Assembly: GCF_944324935.1 (NCBI RefSeq)
Contig: NZ_CALUYG010000012.1
Span: forward strand, 1 to 61,194
From: an uncultured Desulfovibrio sp.
Lineage (GTDB): Bacteria; Desulfobacterota; Desulfovibrionia; Desulfovibrionales; Desulfovibrionaceae
DNA length: 61,194 nt
Direction: 5' to 3'
Part shown: positions 8,703-16,691 of the stretch, in pieces
Position numbering within the stretch: position 1 is the first letter of the stretch
How the letters are laid out: each line of letters opens with the position of its first letter
Made by a program: the position numbers and the translations under genes
Notes under the pieces: generated by a model
The model's database searches: none
Seen by the model: the letters and a program-made list of their open reading frames with translations, nothing else
Told to the model about the DNA's origin: nothing

Positions 8703-9713
8703 ATGAATACGGAAGTCACGGTCACCGAACATCTGCTCCTGCATCAAAAGAAGTCGCCGCATGCCACGGGCCAGTTCACCGGCCTGCTGTATGACCTCAT
8801 CCTCTCCGGCAAGTCCATCGCCTTCCGCATCAACAAGGCGGGGCTGCTGGATGTGCTCGGCGGCACGGGAGAAGTCAACGTGCAGGGCGAGAACGTACAG
8901 AAACTGGACGACATCGCCAATCGCATCATGCTCTACCGCATGGAACGGTGCGGCGCGCTGTGCGCCATGTCCAGCGAGGAGGAGCCGGATCTCATCCGCG
9001 TGCGGCCCGAATTCCCGCAGGGGGACTACATCCTCATCTTCGATCCGCTGGACGGCTCCTCCAACATCGACGTCAACGTCAATGTGGGGACCATCTTCTC
9101 CATCCTGCGCCGTCCCGAAGGCAACAGCGGGGAGGTGAGCCTCGAGGAAGTGCTCCAGCCCGGCTGGAAGCAGGCCGCCGCGGGCTATGTGCTCTACGGC
9201 CCCTCCACCATGCTCGTGCTGAGCACAGGGCAGGGCGTGCACGGCTTCACCCTCGATCCCGGCGTGGGCGAGTTCCTGCTCTCGCATCCCGACCTGACCA
9301 TCCCGGAACAGGGCTATATCTACTCCGTCAACGAAGGGAACCGCCAGAACTGGGATGAGGCCACGCGCGAAGCCGTGGAATGGTTCCATACCGCGCCGGC
9401 ATCCAACGGCAAGAACTACTCCGCCCGCTATGTCGGCTCGCTGGTGGCGGACTTCCACCGCACGCTCATCTACGGCGGCATCTATATGTATCCGCCGGAC
9501 AAGGCCAAACCCAGCGGCAAGCTCCGCCTCATGTGCGAAGCCAACCCGCTGGCCTTCCTGGCCGAACAGGCGCGTGGCAAGGCCTCGGACGGTTACGGTC
9601 GCATCCTTGACCGGCAGCCCGACAAACTCCACGCCCGCACGCCGCTCTTCATCGGCTCCGCGCGGGATGTGGAAGCCGTGGAAGCCATCTACGCCAAGTA
9701 CCCTCGCCCCTAG
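8703..9713 (+). CDS. fbp: class 1 fructose-1,6-bisphosphatase
   Basis: Hydrolyses fructose 1,6-bisphosphate to fructose 6-phosphate in gluconeogenesis. The metal-binding motif of class 1 enzymes, [20 protein letters not shown], is intact near residues 115-134. The substrate-binding tail contains [18 protein letters not shown], and the 336-residue length is normal. ATG 8703 is chosen over upstream in-frame codons because AGGAGAAAC lies directly before it. It begins 35 bp after the lipoprotein gene and may be read from the same transcript. A long repeat-containing gap follows. Confidence 0.95.
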   Translation: MNTEVTVTEHLLLHQKKSPHATGQFTGLLYDLILSGKSIAFRINKAGLLDVLGGTGEVNVQGENVQKLDDIANRIMLYRMERCGALCAMSSEEEPDLIRVRPEFPQGDYILIFDPLDGSSNIDVNVNVGTIFSILRRPEGNSGEVSLEEVLQPGWKQAAAGYVLYGPSTMLVLSTGQGVHGFTLDPGVGEFLLSHPDLTIPEQGYIYSVNEGNRQNWDEATREAVEWFHTAPASNGKNYSARYVGSLVADFHRTLIYGGIYMYPPDKAKPSGKLRLMCEANPLAFLAEQARGKASDGYGRILDRQPDKLHARTPLFIGSARDVEAVEAIYAKYPRP

Positions 9714-9776
9714 GGCAAAGCGTATCGCCACGACGGACGGCTTGTTTTGGCGGGGAGAGGGAGCCCCCTTCGCCTG

Positions 9777-10051
9777 GGGCCTGTTGACACCAGTTGCTGT
9801 TTGTTTGGGGGGAAGGGGAATCCCTCGCTCCGTTGTCGATGCCCGTAAGGCTCCTTCGTCGCCTGACGGGCACGGCCCGCGGTCGCCATTCGGTCGCTCC
9901 CCTTCCCCCCAAAGCCCCCATCCCTTCCCCAGCGCGCTTTTACCGGGGGGCGAGAACACGAGGCAGGCCCGCCCCAAAAGGGAAATGAAACGTGTATGGA
10001 TAATTTGCCTTATCCATTGCAATAAGATGTAAAATTTGTGTTGACAGGCCC
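9777..10051. repeat. MITE-like intergenic element with terminal inverted repeats (family A, long form)
   Basis: The stretch is bounded by imperfect inverted ends: GGGCCTGTTGACAC at 9777-9790 and GTGTTGACAGGCCC at 10038-10051. Inside, a 13-bp G/C arm pair (9807-9819 with 9898-9910) encloses a smaller TGCCCGT/ACGGGCA hairpin (9840-9846 with 9866-9872). An 8-bp stem ATGGATAA/TTATCCAT lies near 9996-10016. The right half recurs at 46700-46858, including the shared TGTAAAATTTGTGTT end. No coding sequence is apparent. The rest of the 9714-10602 gap holds further repeat fragments. Confidence 0.55.
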
Positions 10052-10164
10052 TGGCGCGAGTGGGGCTCCCTTTTTCCCCACCATTCTTCCTTCCCCAGCG
10101 CGCCGTAAAGCGCTTTGCCTTTTCCAAAAGCAAACCGCGAGGCGGCGGCACGGCACAGTCCGGC

Positions 10165-10215
10165 CTGAAGCGGAAGGCCGCACTTTTCCACGAAACGACG
10201 GGCTGTTCTGAAAAG
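10165..10215. repeat. family C intergenic palindrome fragment
   Basis: Reads, on the minus strand, as CGTCGTTTCGTGGAAAAG followed by a C/G-rich arm. It resembles the palindromes at 20533-20573, 26362-26402 and 51781-51813. It is a degenerate copy; the pairing is weaker than in the 20.5-kb copy. Confidence 0.4.
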
Positions 10216-10414
10216 GGCACTGCCGCAACTGAACGCCTCACCCGCCGGAACGGCGGCGAGGGGAGGAGGGAGTCCGGCAACTCCATCCTTCCTCACCGTA
10301 CGACGCCCGTTTTTCGCCGCACGCCGCCGCATTGCCGAATGAGGCCGACGTCCATCCCACCGGGGATGGACAGGCGAAGGGACGGCTCATGCGTCGCCGC
10401 AATTTTTACCTTCC

Positions 10415-10500
10415 CTGATAAAGCGCATTGGGGGAAGGGGAGGGGGCAGGGGGAGGGGGGAACCTCGTGCGCGCCGGCCAAGGGGGGGCCCCTTCCCTTG
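10415..10500. repeat. family A intergenic repeat, copy upstream of tsaD
   Basis: Contains the reverse-oriented core AAAGCGCATTGGGGGAAGG followed by G-runs, and a C-rich segment near 10490-10500. It lies about 100 bp before the tsaD start. The same core in the other orientation is found at 9925-9950 and 46730-46750. Confidence 0.5.
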
Positions 10501-10602
10501 AAAAAGGCTGCGACAGCAGCGCCGCAGGTGTTGCGCGCATCGACAGAGCAGAGGCCCTCCCCCGGAAAAACTGCTCGTCGAAAAAGGAGCGAGAGAGCCG
10601 AC

Positions 10603-11676
10603 ATGTTGTGCCTGGGGATAGAAAGTTCATGTGATGAAACGGCGCTGGCGCTGGTGAAGGACGGCAGGCTGCTGGACGCGGTGCTGGCCAGTCAGGCGGA
10701 CATGCACGCGTTGTTCGGCGGCGTGGTGCCGGAGCTGGCCTCACGGGAGCATTACCGCTACATGGGGCCGCTGTATGACACGCTCATGGCCCGCAACGGC
10801 TGCACGGCGGCGGATCTGGACGTGGTGGCCGTCTCGCGCGGCCCGGGCCTGCTGGGCAGTCTGCTGGTGGGGGTGGCCTTTGCCAAGGGGCTTGCGCTGG
10901 CCAGCGGGGCGCGCCTTGTGGGCGTCAATCACCTGCATGCCCATCTGTTGGCGGCGGGGCTGGAGCAGGAGCTGGTCTTCCCCGCCCTTGGCCTGCTGGT
11001 CTCCGGGGGGCACACGCATCTGTACCGGATGGAAGGGCCGGACGCCTTCGTCACGCTGGGCCGGACGCTGGACGATGCGGCCGGTGAAGCCTTCGACAAG
11101 GCGGGCAAGCTTATGGGGCTGGCCTATCCGGCCGGGCGGCTCATGGACGAGCTGGCCGCCGGCGGCAATGCCGCAGCCATCGCCTTTCCTCGCCCCTATG
11201 TGCATAATGAGACGCTGGATTTCAGCTTCAGCGGCCTGAAGACCGCGGCCGCCGCCTTTCTGGACGGCCTTCCCGCGGACTGCCGCTGGCCGCGACCGCT
11301 GCGAAGCGCTGAAGAGGCCCCGCCCATCCTGCGCGATTGCTGCGCCGCCTACACTCAGGCCATCGTGGAGACGCTGCTCATCAAGACCGGGCGGGCGCTG
11401 GACAGGCATCCCGACCTGAAAACGCTGGTGCTGGCGGGAGGGGTGGCGGCCAACAGCCATCTGCGGCGGCAGGCCGAGGAACTCATGCGCCGGCGCGGCG
11501 GACGGCTTGTCGTGCCGTCGCCCAGGCTCTGCACGGACAATGCGGGCATGGTGGCCTATGCCGGCTGGCTCCTGGCCAGGGCGGGCGGCCGGCATGACCT
11601 GACGCTGGAGGCCGTGCCGCGCGGCCGGCCGCTGCCGGACGATCTGCTGCATGATCCTCCGCGGCAGACGGCTTGA
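10603..11676 (+). CDS. tsaD: tRNA N6-adenosine threonylcarbamoyltransferase
   Basis: Transfers the threonylcarbamoyl group to A37 of ANN-decoding tRNAs, together with TsaB, TsaE and TsaC elsewhere in the genome. The Kae1/TsaD metal-binding histidines H110 and H114 appear in NHLHAHLLA. IESSCDETA at the N-terminus, LVSGGHTHL and GGVAANSHLR are all family hallmarks. The frame is open for about 540 bp upstream through repeats, but ATG 10603 with AAAAGGAGC upstream gives the canonical start MLCLGIESSCDE and 357 residues. It is followed by the trxA promoter, which overlaps its stop codon. Confidence 0.95.
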   Translation: MLCLGIESSCDETALALVKDGRLLDAVLASQADMHALFGGVVPELASREHYRYMGPLYDTLMARNGCTAADLDVVAVSRGPGLLGSLLVGVAFAKGLALASGARLVGVNHLHAHLLAAGLEQELVFPALGLLVSGGHTHLYRMEGPDAFVTLGRTLDDAAGEAFDKAGKLMGLAYPAGRLMDELAAGGNAAAIAFPRPYVHNETLDFSFSGLKTAAAAFLDGLPADCRWPRPLRSAEEAPPILRDCCAAYTQAIVETLLIKTGRALDRHPDLKTLVLAGGVAANSHLRRQAEELMRRRGGRLVVPSPRLCTDNAGMVAYAGWLLARAGGRHDLTLEAVPRGRPLPDDLLHDPPRQTA

Positions 11677-11701
11677 CACTTTGGCACGGGCAATCTACCT
11701 T
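11673..11701 (+). promoter_or_regulatory. promoter for trxA-trxB-bamD
   Basis: A perfect -35 TTGACA at 11673-11678 is followed after 17 bp by TACCTT at 11696-11701. The -35 overlaps the tsaD stop codon. This would give a leader of about 70 nt before trxA. Confidence 0.6.
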
Positions 11702-11779
11702 GTCATACCGTGTGCCGGGCCGCTGTGACGGCGCGGCGCATTCCGATGTCAACACTACATGACAACATGGAGGAAAACC

Positions 11780-12103
11780 ATGGCTGAACAGATTACCGAC
11801 GCGACCTTTGACATGCAAGTTTTGAAGTCCGATCAGCCGGTTTTGCTTGACTTCTGGGCGCCCTGGTGCGGTCCCTGCCGCGCGCTCGGGCCGGTCATCG
11901 ATGAACTTGCCTCCGAATACGCGGGCCGCGTGCTCATCGGCAAGATGAATGTGGATGAAAATCCCGTTACTCCGGGTAAATACGGCATCCGCGCCATCCC
12001 GACCCTCATCCTTTTCAAGAACGGGGAAGCCGTGGAACAGGTGACGGGCGCCGTCAGCAAGGACGCCATCAAGACCATCCTTGACAACAAGGCCCTGGCA
12101 TGA
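11780..12103 (+). CDS. trxA: thioredoxin
   Basis: Small cytoplasmic dithiol protein that reduces protein disulfides. The active site WCGPC is at residues 29-33, with the cis-proline region IPTLILF later. Its 107 residues are the classical length. ATG 11780 follows GGAGGAAAACC; an upstream in-frame ATG at 11759 lacks a ribosome site. The stop overlaps the trxB start (ATGA), so trxA and trxB are translationally coupled, matching electron donor with its acceptor. Confidence 0.97.
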   Translation: MAEQITDATFDMQVLKSDQPVLLDFWAPWCGPCRALGPVIDELASEYAGRVLIGKMNVDENPVTPGKYGIRAIPTLILFKNGEAVEQVTGAVSKDAIKTILDNKALA

Positions 12104-13026
12104 GCGCGGTGGACGCCATCGTCATCGGCAGCGGCCCCGCCGGCATCACGGCGGCGCTCTATCTGGCCCGTTCCGGCTGCTCGGTCATGCTGTACGAACA
12201 GATGGCCGCGGGCGGGCAGGTGCTCCAGACGGCCGAGCTGGAGAACTATCCCGGCTTTCCCAAGGGCATCAAGGGCTATGAGCTGGCGGATCTCCTTTCG
12301 GCGCATCTGGAAGGACTGACCGTCACCCGCTCGAGCGAGGCGGTGCAGGAGGTCAGCGGACATGCCGGGGCCTTCACCGTCAAGACGTCCACGGGAAGCG
12401 TCACCGGCAAGGTCGTGGTGGTCTGCACCGGCGCGCATCACCGGCGGCTGGGAGTGGAGGGCGAGAGCCACCTTCAGGGCAAGGGTGTCTCCTATTGCGC
12501 TCTGTGCGACGGCAACTTCTTCCGCGGACAACCCGTCGCCGTGGTGGGCGGGGGCAATTCCGCGCTGGAAGAATCCCTCTACCTGGCCAAGCTCGCTTCC
12601 AGGGTCTATGTGATTCACCGGCGCGACGCCTTCCGTGGAGCGCGCATCTACCTTGACAAGCTGGAAGCCATGCCGGACAAGGTGGAGATCGTGCGCAGCT
12701 CCACCGTGACGGCTCTGCATGGCGACAACGCCCTCGAGGGAGTGACCGTCTCCAACGTCAACACCGGCGAAAAACGCCGCCTTGATGTGCAGGGGCTGTT
12801 CATCTATGTGGGCTTCGAGCCCGGTACGGCCTTCCTGCCCGCCGCCGTCGAGCGCGACGCGCAGGGCTTCATTGTGACGGATGCGGAAATGCGTACCAAC
12901 GTGCCCGGCATCTTTGCCGCCGGGGACGTGCGCGCCAAGCTGTGCCGTCAGGTCATCACTGCCGCCGGAGACGGCGCAACAGCCGCGCAGGCGGCATTTG
13001 TCTTCCTGGAACAGCTCCATGCGTAA
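12100..13026 (+). CDS. trxB: thioredoxin reductase
   Basis: FAD flavoprotein passing electrons from a nicotinamide cofactor to TrxA. The FAD motif [14 protein letters not shown] is near the N-terminus. The redox pair is CALC at residues 133-136, where many reductases have CATC. The second dinucleotide motif GGGNSALEE and the HRRDAFR segment, associated with NADPH 2'-phosphate binding, are present. [18 protein letters not shown] closes the FAD site. It overlaps trxA by 4 bp and bamD by 8 bp, so thiol redox and outer-membrane assembly genes share one transcript. Confidence 0.95.
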   Translation: MSAVDAIVIGSGPAGITAALYLARSGCSVMLYEQMAAGGQVLQTAELENYPGFPKGIKGYELADLLSAHLEGLTVTRSSEAVQEVSGHAGAFTVKTSTGSVTGKVVVVCTGAHHRRLGVEGESHLQGKGVSYCALCDGNFFRGQPVAVVGGGNSALEESLYLAKLASRVYVIHRRDAFRGARIYLDKLEAMPDKVEIVRSSTVTALHGDNALEGVTVSNVNTGEKRRLDVQGLFIYVGFEPGTAFLPAAVERDAQGFIVTDAEMRTNVPGIFAAGDVRAKLCRQVITAAGDGATAAQAAFVFLEQLHA

Positions 13027-13750
13027 ATCACTGCTTCGCTCGCTGGTCTTGGCCCTGTCGCTCTTCACTCTTTCCGGCTGCGGCATCATCGATATGGTCT
13101 ATCTGCCGCCGCCGGAGGACACCGCGCAGGAACTCTTCGAGTCCGGCAATGAGGCCATGAGCGAAAAGAACTATGTGCGCGCGGCGGAGCTGTACATCAA
13201 GCTGCGTGACGCCTTCCCGTTCAGCCCCTACACTCTGGAGGCGGAACTGGCGCTGGCCGACTGCTACTACCTGGACAAGGAGTACATCCTGGCCGCCGAA
13301 TCCTACAAGGATTTCGAGTCCATGCATCCGCGGCACGAGGCCATCCCCTATGTCCTCTACCAGACGGGCATGTCCCTGCTCGGACAGTTCGTCTCCATCG
13401 ACCGGGCGACCACGGAAGTGCAGGAGGCTTACGAATACTTCAACCGGCTCCAGCAGACCTATCCCGATACGCCCTATGCCAGGGACGCCACGGCAAAAAT
13501 GGCGGAGTGCCGCAAGATCATGGCCGAGCACGAGCTGTACATAGCCGACGTTTTCTGGCACATGGGCAAATACGGCCCGGCCTGGCGGCGGTACGAGTAT
13601 ATCATCACGACGTATGCCGACGTGCCGGAGGTGGCGGATCATGCCCGCGAAAAGGCTCAGGCGGCCTACCTCTACTATCGTGAGGAGCAGTCCGACGAGT
13701 TGCGGCAGCGGCGCGAAGGCACATGGAAAAACTGGTTCAATTGGCTCTAG
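13019..13750 (+). CDS. bamD: outer membrane protein assembly factor BamD
   Basis: Outer-membrane lipoprotein of the BAM complex that helps insert beta-barrel proteins. The signal peptide ends in lipobox LSGC (Cys21), and the mature protein is built of TPR-like helices ([17 protein letters not shown], then [15 protein letters not shown]). The 243-residue length fits BamD/ComL. ATG 13019 lies inside the end of trxB. An intrinsic terminator closes the transcript just after it. The autotransporter at 42.4 kb is a likely client of the BAM complex. Confidence 0.9.
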   Translation: MRKSLLRSLVLALSLFTLSGCGIIDMVYLPPPEDTAQELFESGNEAMSEKNYVRAAELYIKLRDAFPFSPYTLEAELALADCYYLDKEYILAAESYKDFESMHPRHEAIPYVLYQTGMSLLGQFVSIDRATTEVQEAYEYFNRLQQTYPDTPYARDATAKMAECRKIMAEHELYIADVFWHMGKYGPAWRRYEYIITTYADVPEVADHAREKAQAAYLYYREEQSDELRQRREGTWKNWFNWL

Positions 13751-13777
13751 GGCAGGAATCCTGCCCCTTGCGGCAAC

Positions 13778-13800
13778 AAGCCCCCTCGGGGGCTTTTTTT
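13778..13800 (+). terminator. intrinsic terminator after bamD
   Basis: AAGCCCCC (13778-13785), a two-base loop and GGGGGCTT (13788-13795) are followed by five more T. A second small inverted repeat, GGGCAGG/CCTGCCC, lies at 13750-13766. Confidence 0.9.
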
Positions 13801-13814
13801 ATCGGTGGTGAAGC

Positions 13815-15245
13815 ATGCAAACTGATCACGCAGCCGCCAAGCATCGTGCGGCACTGGCCTCCGTTGTGGCGGCGCTGGCGCTGACCGCGCTCAAGCTGGC
13901 GGTGGGCCTCTACACCAACAGTCTCGGCATCCTCTCCGAAGCCCTGCACAGCGGGCTCGATCTGCTGGCGGCCATTATGACCTTCTACGCCGTGCGGATC
14001 TCCAGCCGCCCGGCGGACAGCGGACACCCCTACGGCCACGGCAAAGTGGAAAACCTCTCCGCCCTCGCGGAAACGCTGCTCCTCTTCATCATCTGCATCT
14101 GGGTGGTCTATGAGGGCGTGGACAGACTGCTGTACGGCGGCGAACCCGTGATCCCCTCCCTGTGGGGAGCGGCCGTCATGGCCATCTCCATGATCGTCGA
14201 CATCAACCGCGTGCGTATGCTGCGGCGAGTAGCGCGGGAGACCAAAAGCCAGGCGCTGGAGGCCGATGCCCTGCACTTCGCGACGGACATCCTCTCCTCG
14301 GCCGTCGTCCTGGTGGGCGTGCTGGCCGTCTGGGTGGCGGCGGCGCTGGAGGTCCCCGGACCGGTGCACGCCGTGCTCGTGCAGGCGGACACCGTGGCCG
14401 CCCTCATCGTGGCCTGCATCATCTTCCGTTCCAGCGTGCACATGGCCCGCGACGCCATCAATACGCTCATGGACTCCGGCGCGACGGACGAACAGCGCGA
14501 CGTCGCCCTGGCCGTGGCGCGCGTTCCCGGCATCACGGCCGTGAGCCGCGTCCGCGTGCGGACCAGCGGGCCGCAGTCCTTTGTGGATCTGACCGTGGGC
14601 GTGGATCCGCAGGTGCGCGTCAGCGAAGGGCACCGGCTGGCCCACGAGGCCGAGCAGGCCGTGAGCAGCCTGCTGCCCGGTGCGGATGTGACCGTGCATG
14701 TGGAGCCCATGCTGGCCTCGGCCGCGGCGGGGAACCCCGTTGCGCTGGTGCAGGCCGCTGCCGCCGCGCACGGGCTGGCTGTCCATGACGTGCATGTGTT
14801 CCAGACAGACAAGGAGGCGCGCATCGAATTGCATGTGGAAATGGACGGGGACATGCCCTTCGCTCAGGCTCACCAGCTGGTGCGCGATTTCGAGGAGCAG
14901 GTGCGGCGTCAGTGCCATGTACAGGACGTGCTGACCCATCTGGAACCCCGCGAGGCCATCTCCGCCTGCCGGGGGCTCACCGCCTCCGCCCCGCAGGCGC
15001 AAGCCGCCTGGGAGCAGATCCGGCAGGCCGTGGAACGCGACCCCCTGCTGCGCGCCGCTCACAACTTCTCCGCCTACGCCACGGCCGAACAGGGACTGTG
15101 CGTCAGCTTCCACTGCCGCGTGGCCCGCGACCTTTCCGTGGAACAGGCCCACACTCTCTCCGTCCGCCTCGAACGGCAGCTCCGCGAGCTCATGCCCTCC
15201 CTCGGACGCATCAGCATCCATCTGGAGCCGGAAGAAAACGGCTAG
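13815..15245 (+). CDS. cation diffusion facilitator with three C-terminal metal-domain repeats
   Basis: Inner-membrane divalent-metal exporter of the CDF family. About residues 1-210 hold the membrane helices, with the HxxxD-type metal sites in EALHSGLDLLAA and DALHFATDILSS and the HPYGHGKVE loop. A normal CDF has one ferredoxin-like cytoplasmic domain. This 476-residue protein has three in tandem, ending in VHVEPM (about 300), THLEPRE (about 380) and IHLEPEENG (C-terminus). The metal (Zn, Fe or Mn) cannot be told from sequence. The gene stands alone between the bamD terminator and a repeat cluster. Confidence 0.88.
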   Translation: MQTDHAAAKHRAALASVVAALALTALKLAVGLYTNSLGILSEALHSGLDLLAAIMTFYAVRISSRPADSGHPYGHGKVENLSALAETLLLFIICIWVVYEGVDRLLYGGEPVIPSLWGAAVMAISMIVDINRVRMLRRVARETKSQALEADALHFATDILSSAVVLVGVLAVWVAAALEVPGPVHAVLVQADTVAALIVACIIFRSSVHMARDAINTLMDSGATDEQRDVALAVARVPGITAVSRVRVRTSGPQSFVDLTVGVDPQVRVSEGHRLAHEAEQAVSSLLPGADVTVHVEPMLASAAAGNPVALVQAAAAAHGLAVHDVHVFQTDKEARIELHVEMDGDMPFAQAHQLVRDFEEQVRRQCHVQDVLTHLEPREAISACRGLTASAPQAQAAWEQIRQAVERDPLLRAAHNFSAYATAEQGLCVSFHCRVARDLSVEQAHTLSVRLERQLRELMPSLGRISIHLEPEENG

Positions 15246-15253
15246 ATGATTTC

Positions 15254-15372
15254 TTCCGCCGGATGCCGGGCTGAAGCCGCCGGCGCGAAAAAAGAAAAAA
15301 AGGATGTCGTCGGGAGGCGACCAAACCCCGGTGCATGGCCGAAGCCGCCGGCCAGCGGCGAAAAAGAAAAAA
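15254..15372 (-). repeat. terminator-like repeat array (family D), two units, downstream of engB
   Basis: Read on the minus strand, each unit is a GC-rich hairpin stretch (a GGCCGGCGGCTTC-type segment, then GTCGCCTCCCGACGAC) followed by a run such as ATCCTTTTTTTCTTTTTT. The two units lie head to tail directly beyond the engB stop codon. The same unit occurs in plus orientation after the phosphatase gene (30784-30915) and in minus orientation after the M18 peptidase gene (32080-32305). Confidence 0.65.
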
Positions 15373-15378
15373 CTCACA

Positions 15379-15981
15379 TCACGCCGGCGTATCTTCGCCG
15401 GCTTCCGGCATGACGCCTGCTGTCTGGTGGAGACGTTGCCAGAGCTCGCGCAGGCCGGTTTTTTTGCTGGAGGAAGTGACGAGCGGGGCGACGCCGAGGA
15501 TGTCGCGCCACTGGGCGGCGCGGGCCGCGCGTTCCCGCTGGGTGCACTTGTCTGCCTTGGTGAGGATGGGGAGGATCTCCAGACGGCACTCGCGGGCGAA
15601 GTGGGAGAGTTCGAGATCGAGTTTCTGGGGTTCGAGGCGGCTGTCCAGCAACAGGGCGAGGGCCTGCAGATGGCTGGCCCCGGCAAGATATTTTTCGAGC
15701 AGCTTCGCCCAGGCCTGACGTTCGGTGTGGCTGGCACGGGCGTAGCCGTAGCCGGGCAGATCCACGAGGTAGTAGCCCTGCGGCTCGACGCGGTAAAAAT
15801 TGATGGAGCGCGTCTTGCCCGGGGTGGAGCTGACCTTGGCCAGCTTTTTCTGGCCGGCGAGGGCGTTGATCAGCGAGGATTTGCCCACATTGGAGCGTCC
15901 GGCCAGCGCGATCTGGGGCGATTCGATGCTCAGGAGCTGGTTCAGGGTATAGATGGTATGTTCGAGTACCAGATGGGGCAT
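15379..15981 (-). CDS. engB: ribosome biogenesis GTPase EngB/YsxC
   Basis: Essential small GTPase that aids assembly of the large ribosomal subunit. G1 GRSNVGKSSL lies near residue 28, followed by TPGKTRSINFY (G2), DLPGYGYA (G3), LTKADK (G4) and the SSSKKTGL segment (G5). The start at 15981 is chosen because GGAGGAG lies just upstream on the minus strand, giving 200 residues; longer starts lack a ribosome site. It is divergent from efp across a shared promoter region. Confidence 0.94.
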   Translation of the reverse strand: MPHLVLEHTIYTLNQLLSIESPQIALAGRSNVGKSSLINALAGQKKLAKVSSTPGKTRSINFYRVEPQGYYLVDLPGYGYARASHTERQAWAKLLEKYLAGASHLQALALLLDSRLEPQKLDLELSHFARECRLEILPILTKADKCTQRERAARAAQWRDILGVAPLVTSSSKKTGLRELWQRLHQTAGVMPEAGEDTPA

Positions 15982-15999
15982 GGTCTCCTCCGGGCAAGC

Positions 16000-16075
16000 T
16001 TGACAGGGCGGGAGGCTTGATTCACAATACCAAGTTCCATCTATCATTGTAGCCCGATGCGGGCGGTTTGGCAAA
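16000..16075. promoter_or_regulatory. divergent promoters for engB and efp
   Basis: Minus strand (engB): TTGCCA at 16075-16070 and TACAAT at 16051-16046, 18-bp spacer. Plus strand (efp): TTGATT at 16018-16023 and TATCAT at 16042-16047, 18-bp spacer; also TTGACA at 16000-16005 with CACAAT at 16023-16028, 17-bp spacer. The two -10 regions overlap, so the two genes may compete for polymerase. Confidence 0.5.
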
Positions 16076-16118
16076 TGCCTTTCCCCGCCGCGCCCGGGCC
16101 AAGAGGAGAAAGCCCGAC

Positions 16119-16676
16119 ATGTATTCCACCACCGACTTCCGCAAAGGCCTGAAGATCGAAGTTGAAGGGATCCCCTACGAAATCGTGGACTTTCAGCACT
16201 TCAAGCCCGGCAAGGGCGGGGCCATGGTGCGCACCAAGCTGCGTAACATCCTGACCGGCCGCATGCAGGACATCACCTTCCGCTCCGGCGAAAAGGTGGG
16301 CAAGCCCGACATGGAGACCCGCGACATGCAGTTCCTGTATCATCAGGACACGGATCTTGTCTTCATGGACATGACCACCTTTGAACAGCTGGAAATGGCT
16401 GCCGAGATCACCGGCGGCAAGGACGCCTTCCTCAAGGACGGTCAGCAGTGCCGCGTATTGCTCTACAAGGGCAAGCCGCTGGACATCGACATCCCCCTGA
16501 GCCTGGTGCTGGAAGTGACCGCGACGGAGACCGCCGCCAAGGGCGATACCGTGAGCAACGTCACCAAGCCCGCCACCCTGGAAACGGGCGTGGTGGTGCA
16601 GGTGCCGAGCTTCGTCAACGTGGGCGACCGCATCAAGGTCGATACCCGTACCAAGGAATATCTCGGCCGCGAATAG
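16119..16676 (+). CDS. efp: translation elongation factor P
   Basis: Relieves ribosome stalling at polyproline stretches; several proteins here (the FtsK linker, RodZ linker and the 7.2-kb lipoprotein tail) are proline-rich. The 185-residue, three-domain layout is intact. The usually modified tip of domain I appears as [17 protein letters not shown], with Lys at the canonical position of PGKGGA. The C-terminal signature [12 protein letters not shown] is present. ATG 16119 follows AAGAGGAGAA. It ends 15 bp before ftsK and is probably co-transcribed with it. Confidence 0.96.
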   Translation: MYSTTDFRKGLKIEVEGIPYEIVDFQHFKPGKGGAMVRTKLRNILTGRMQDITFRSGEKVGKPDMETRDMQFLYHQDTDLVFMDMTTFEQLEMAAEITGGKDAFLKDGQQCRVLLYKGKPLDIDIPLSLVLEVTATETAAKGDTVSNVTKPATLETGVVVQVPSFVNVGDRIKVDTRTKEYLGRE

Positions 16677-16691
16677 GCGAGCCTCGCACGC

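Noticed and set aside
10060-10602. N-terminal extension of tsaD by 180 codons
   Set aside because: The extension runs through family A and C repeats; ATG 10603 has a ribosome site and matches the conserved TsaD start.
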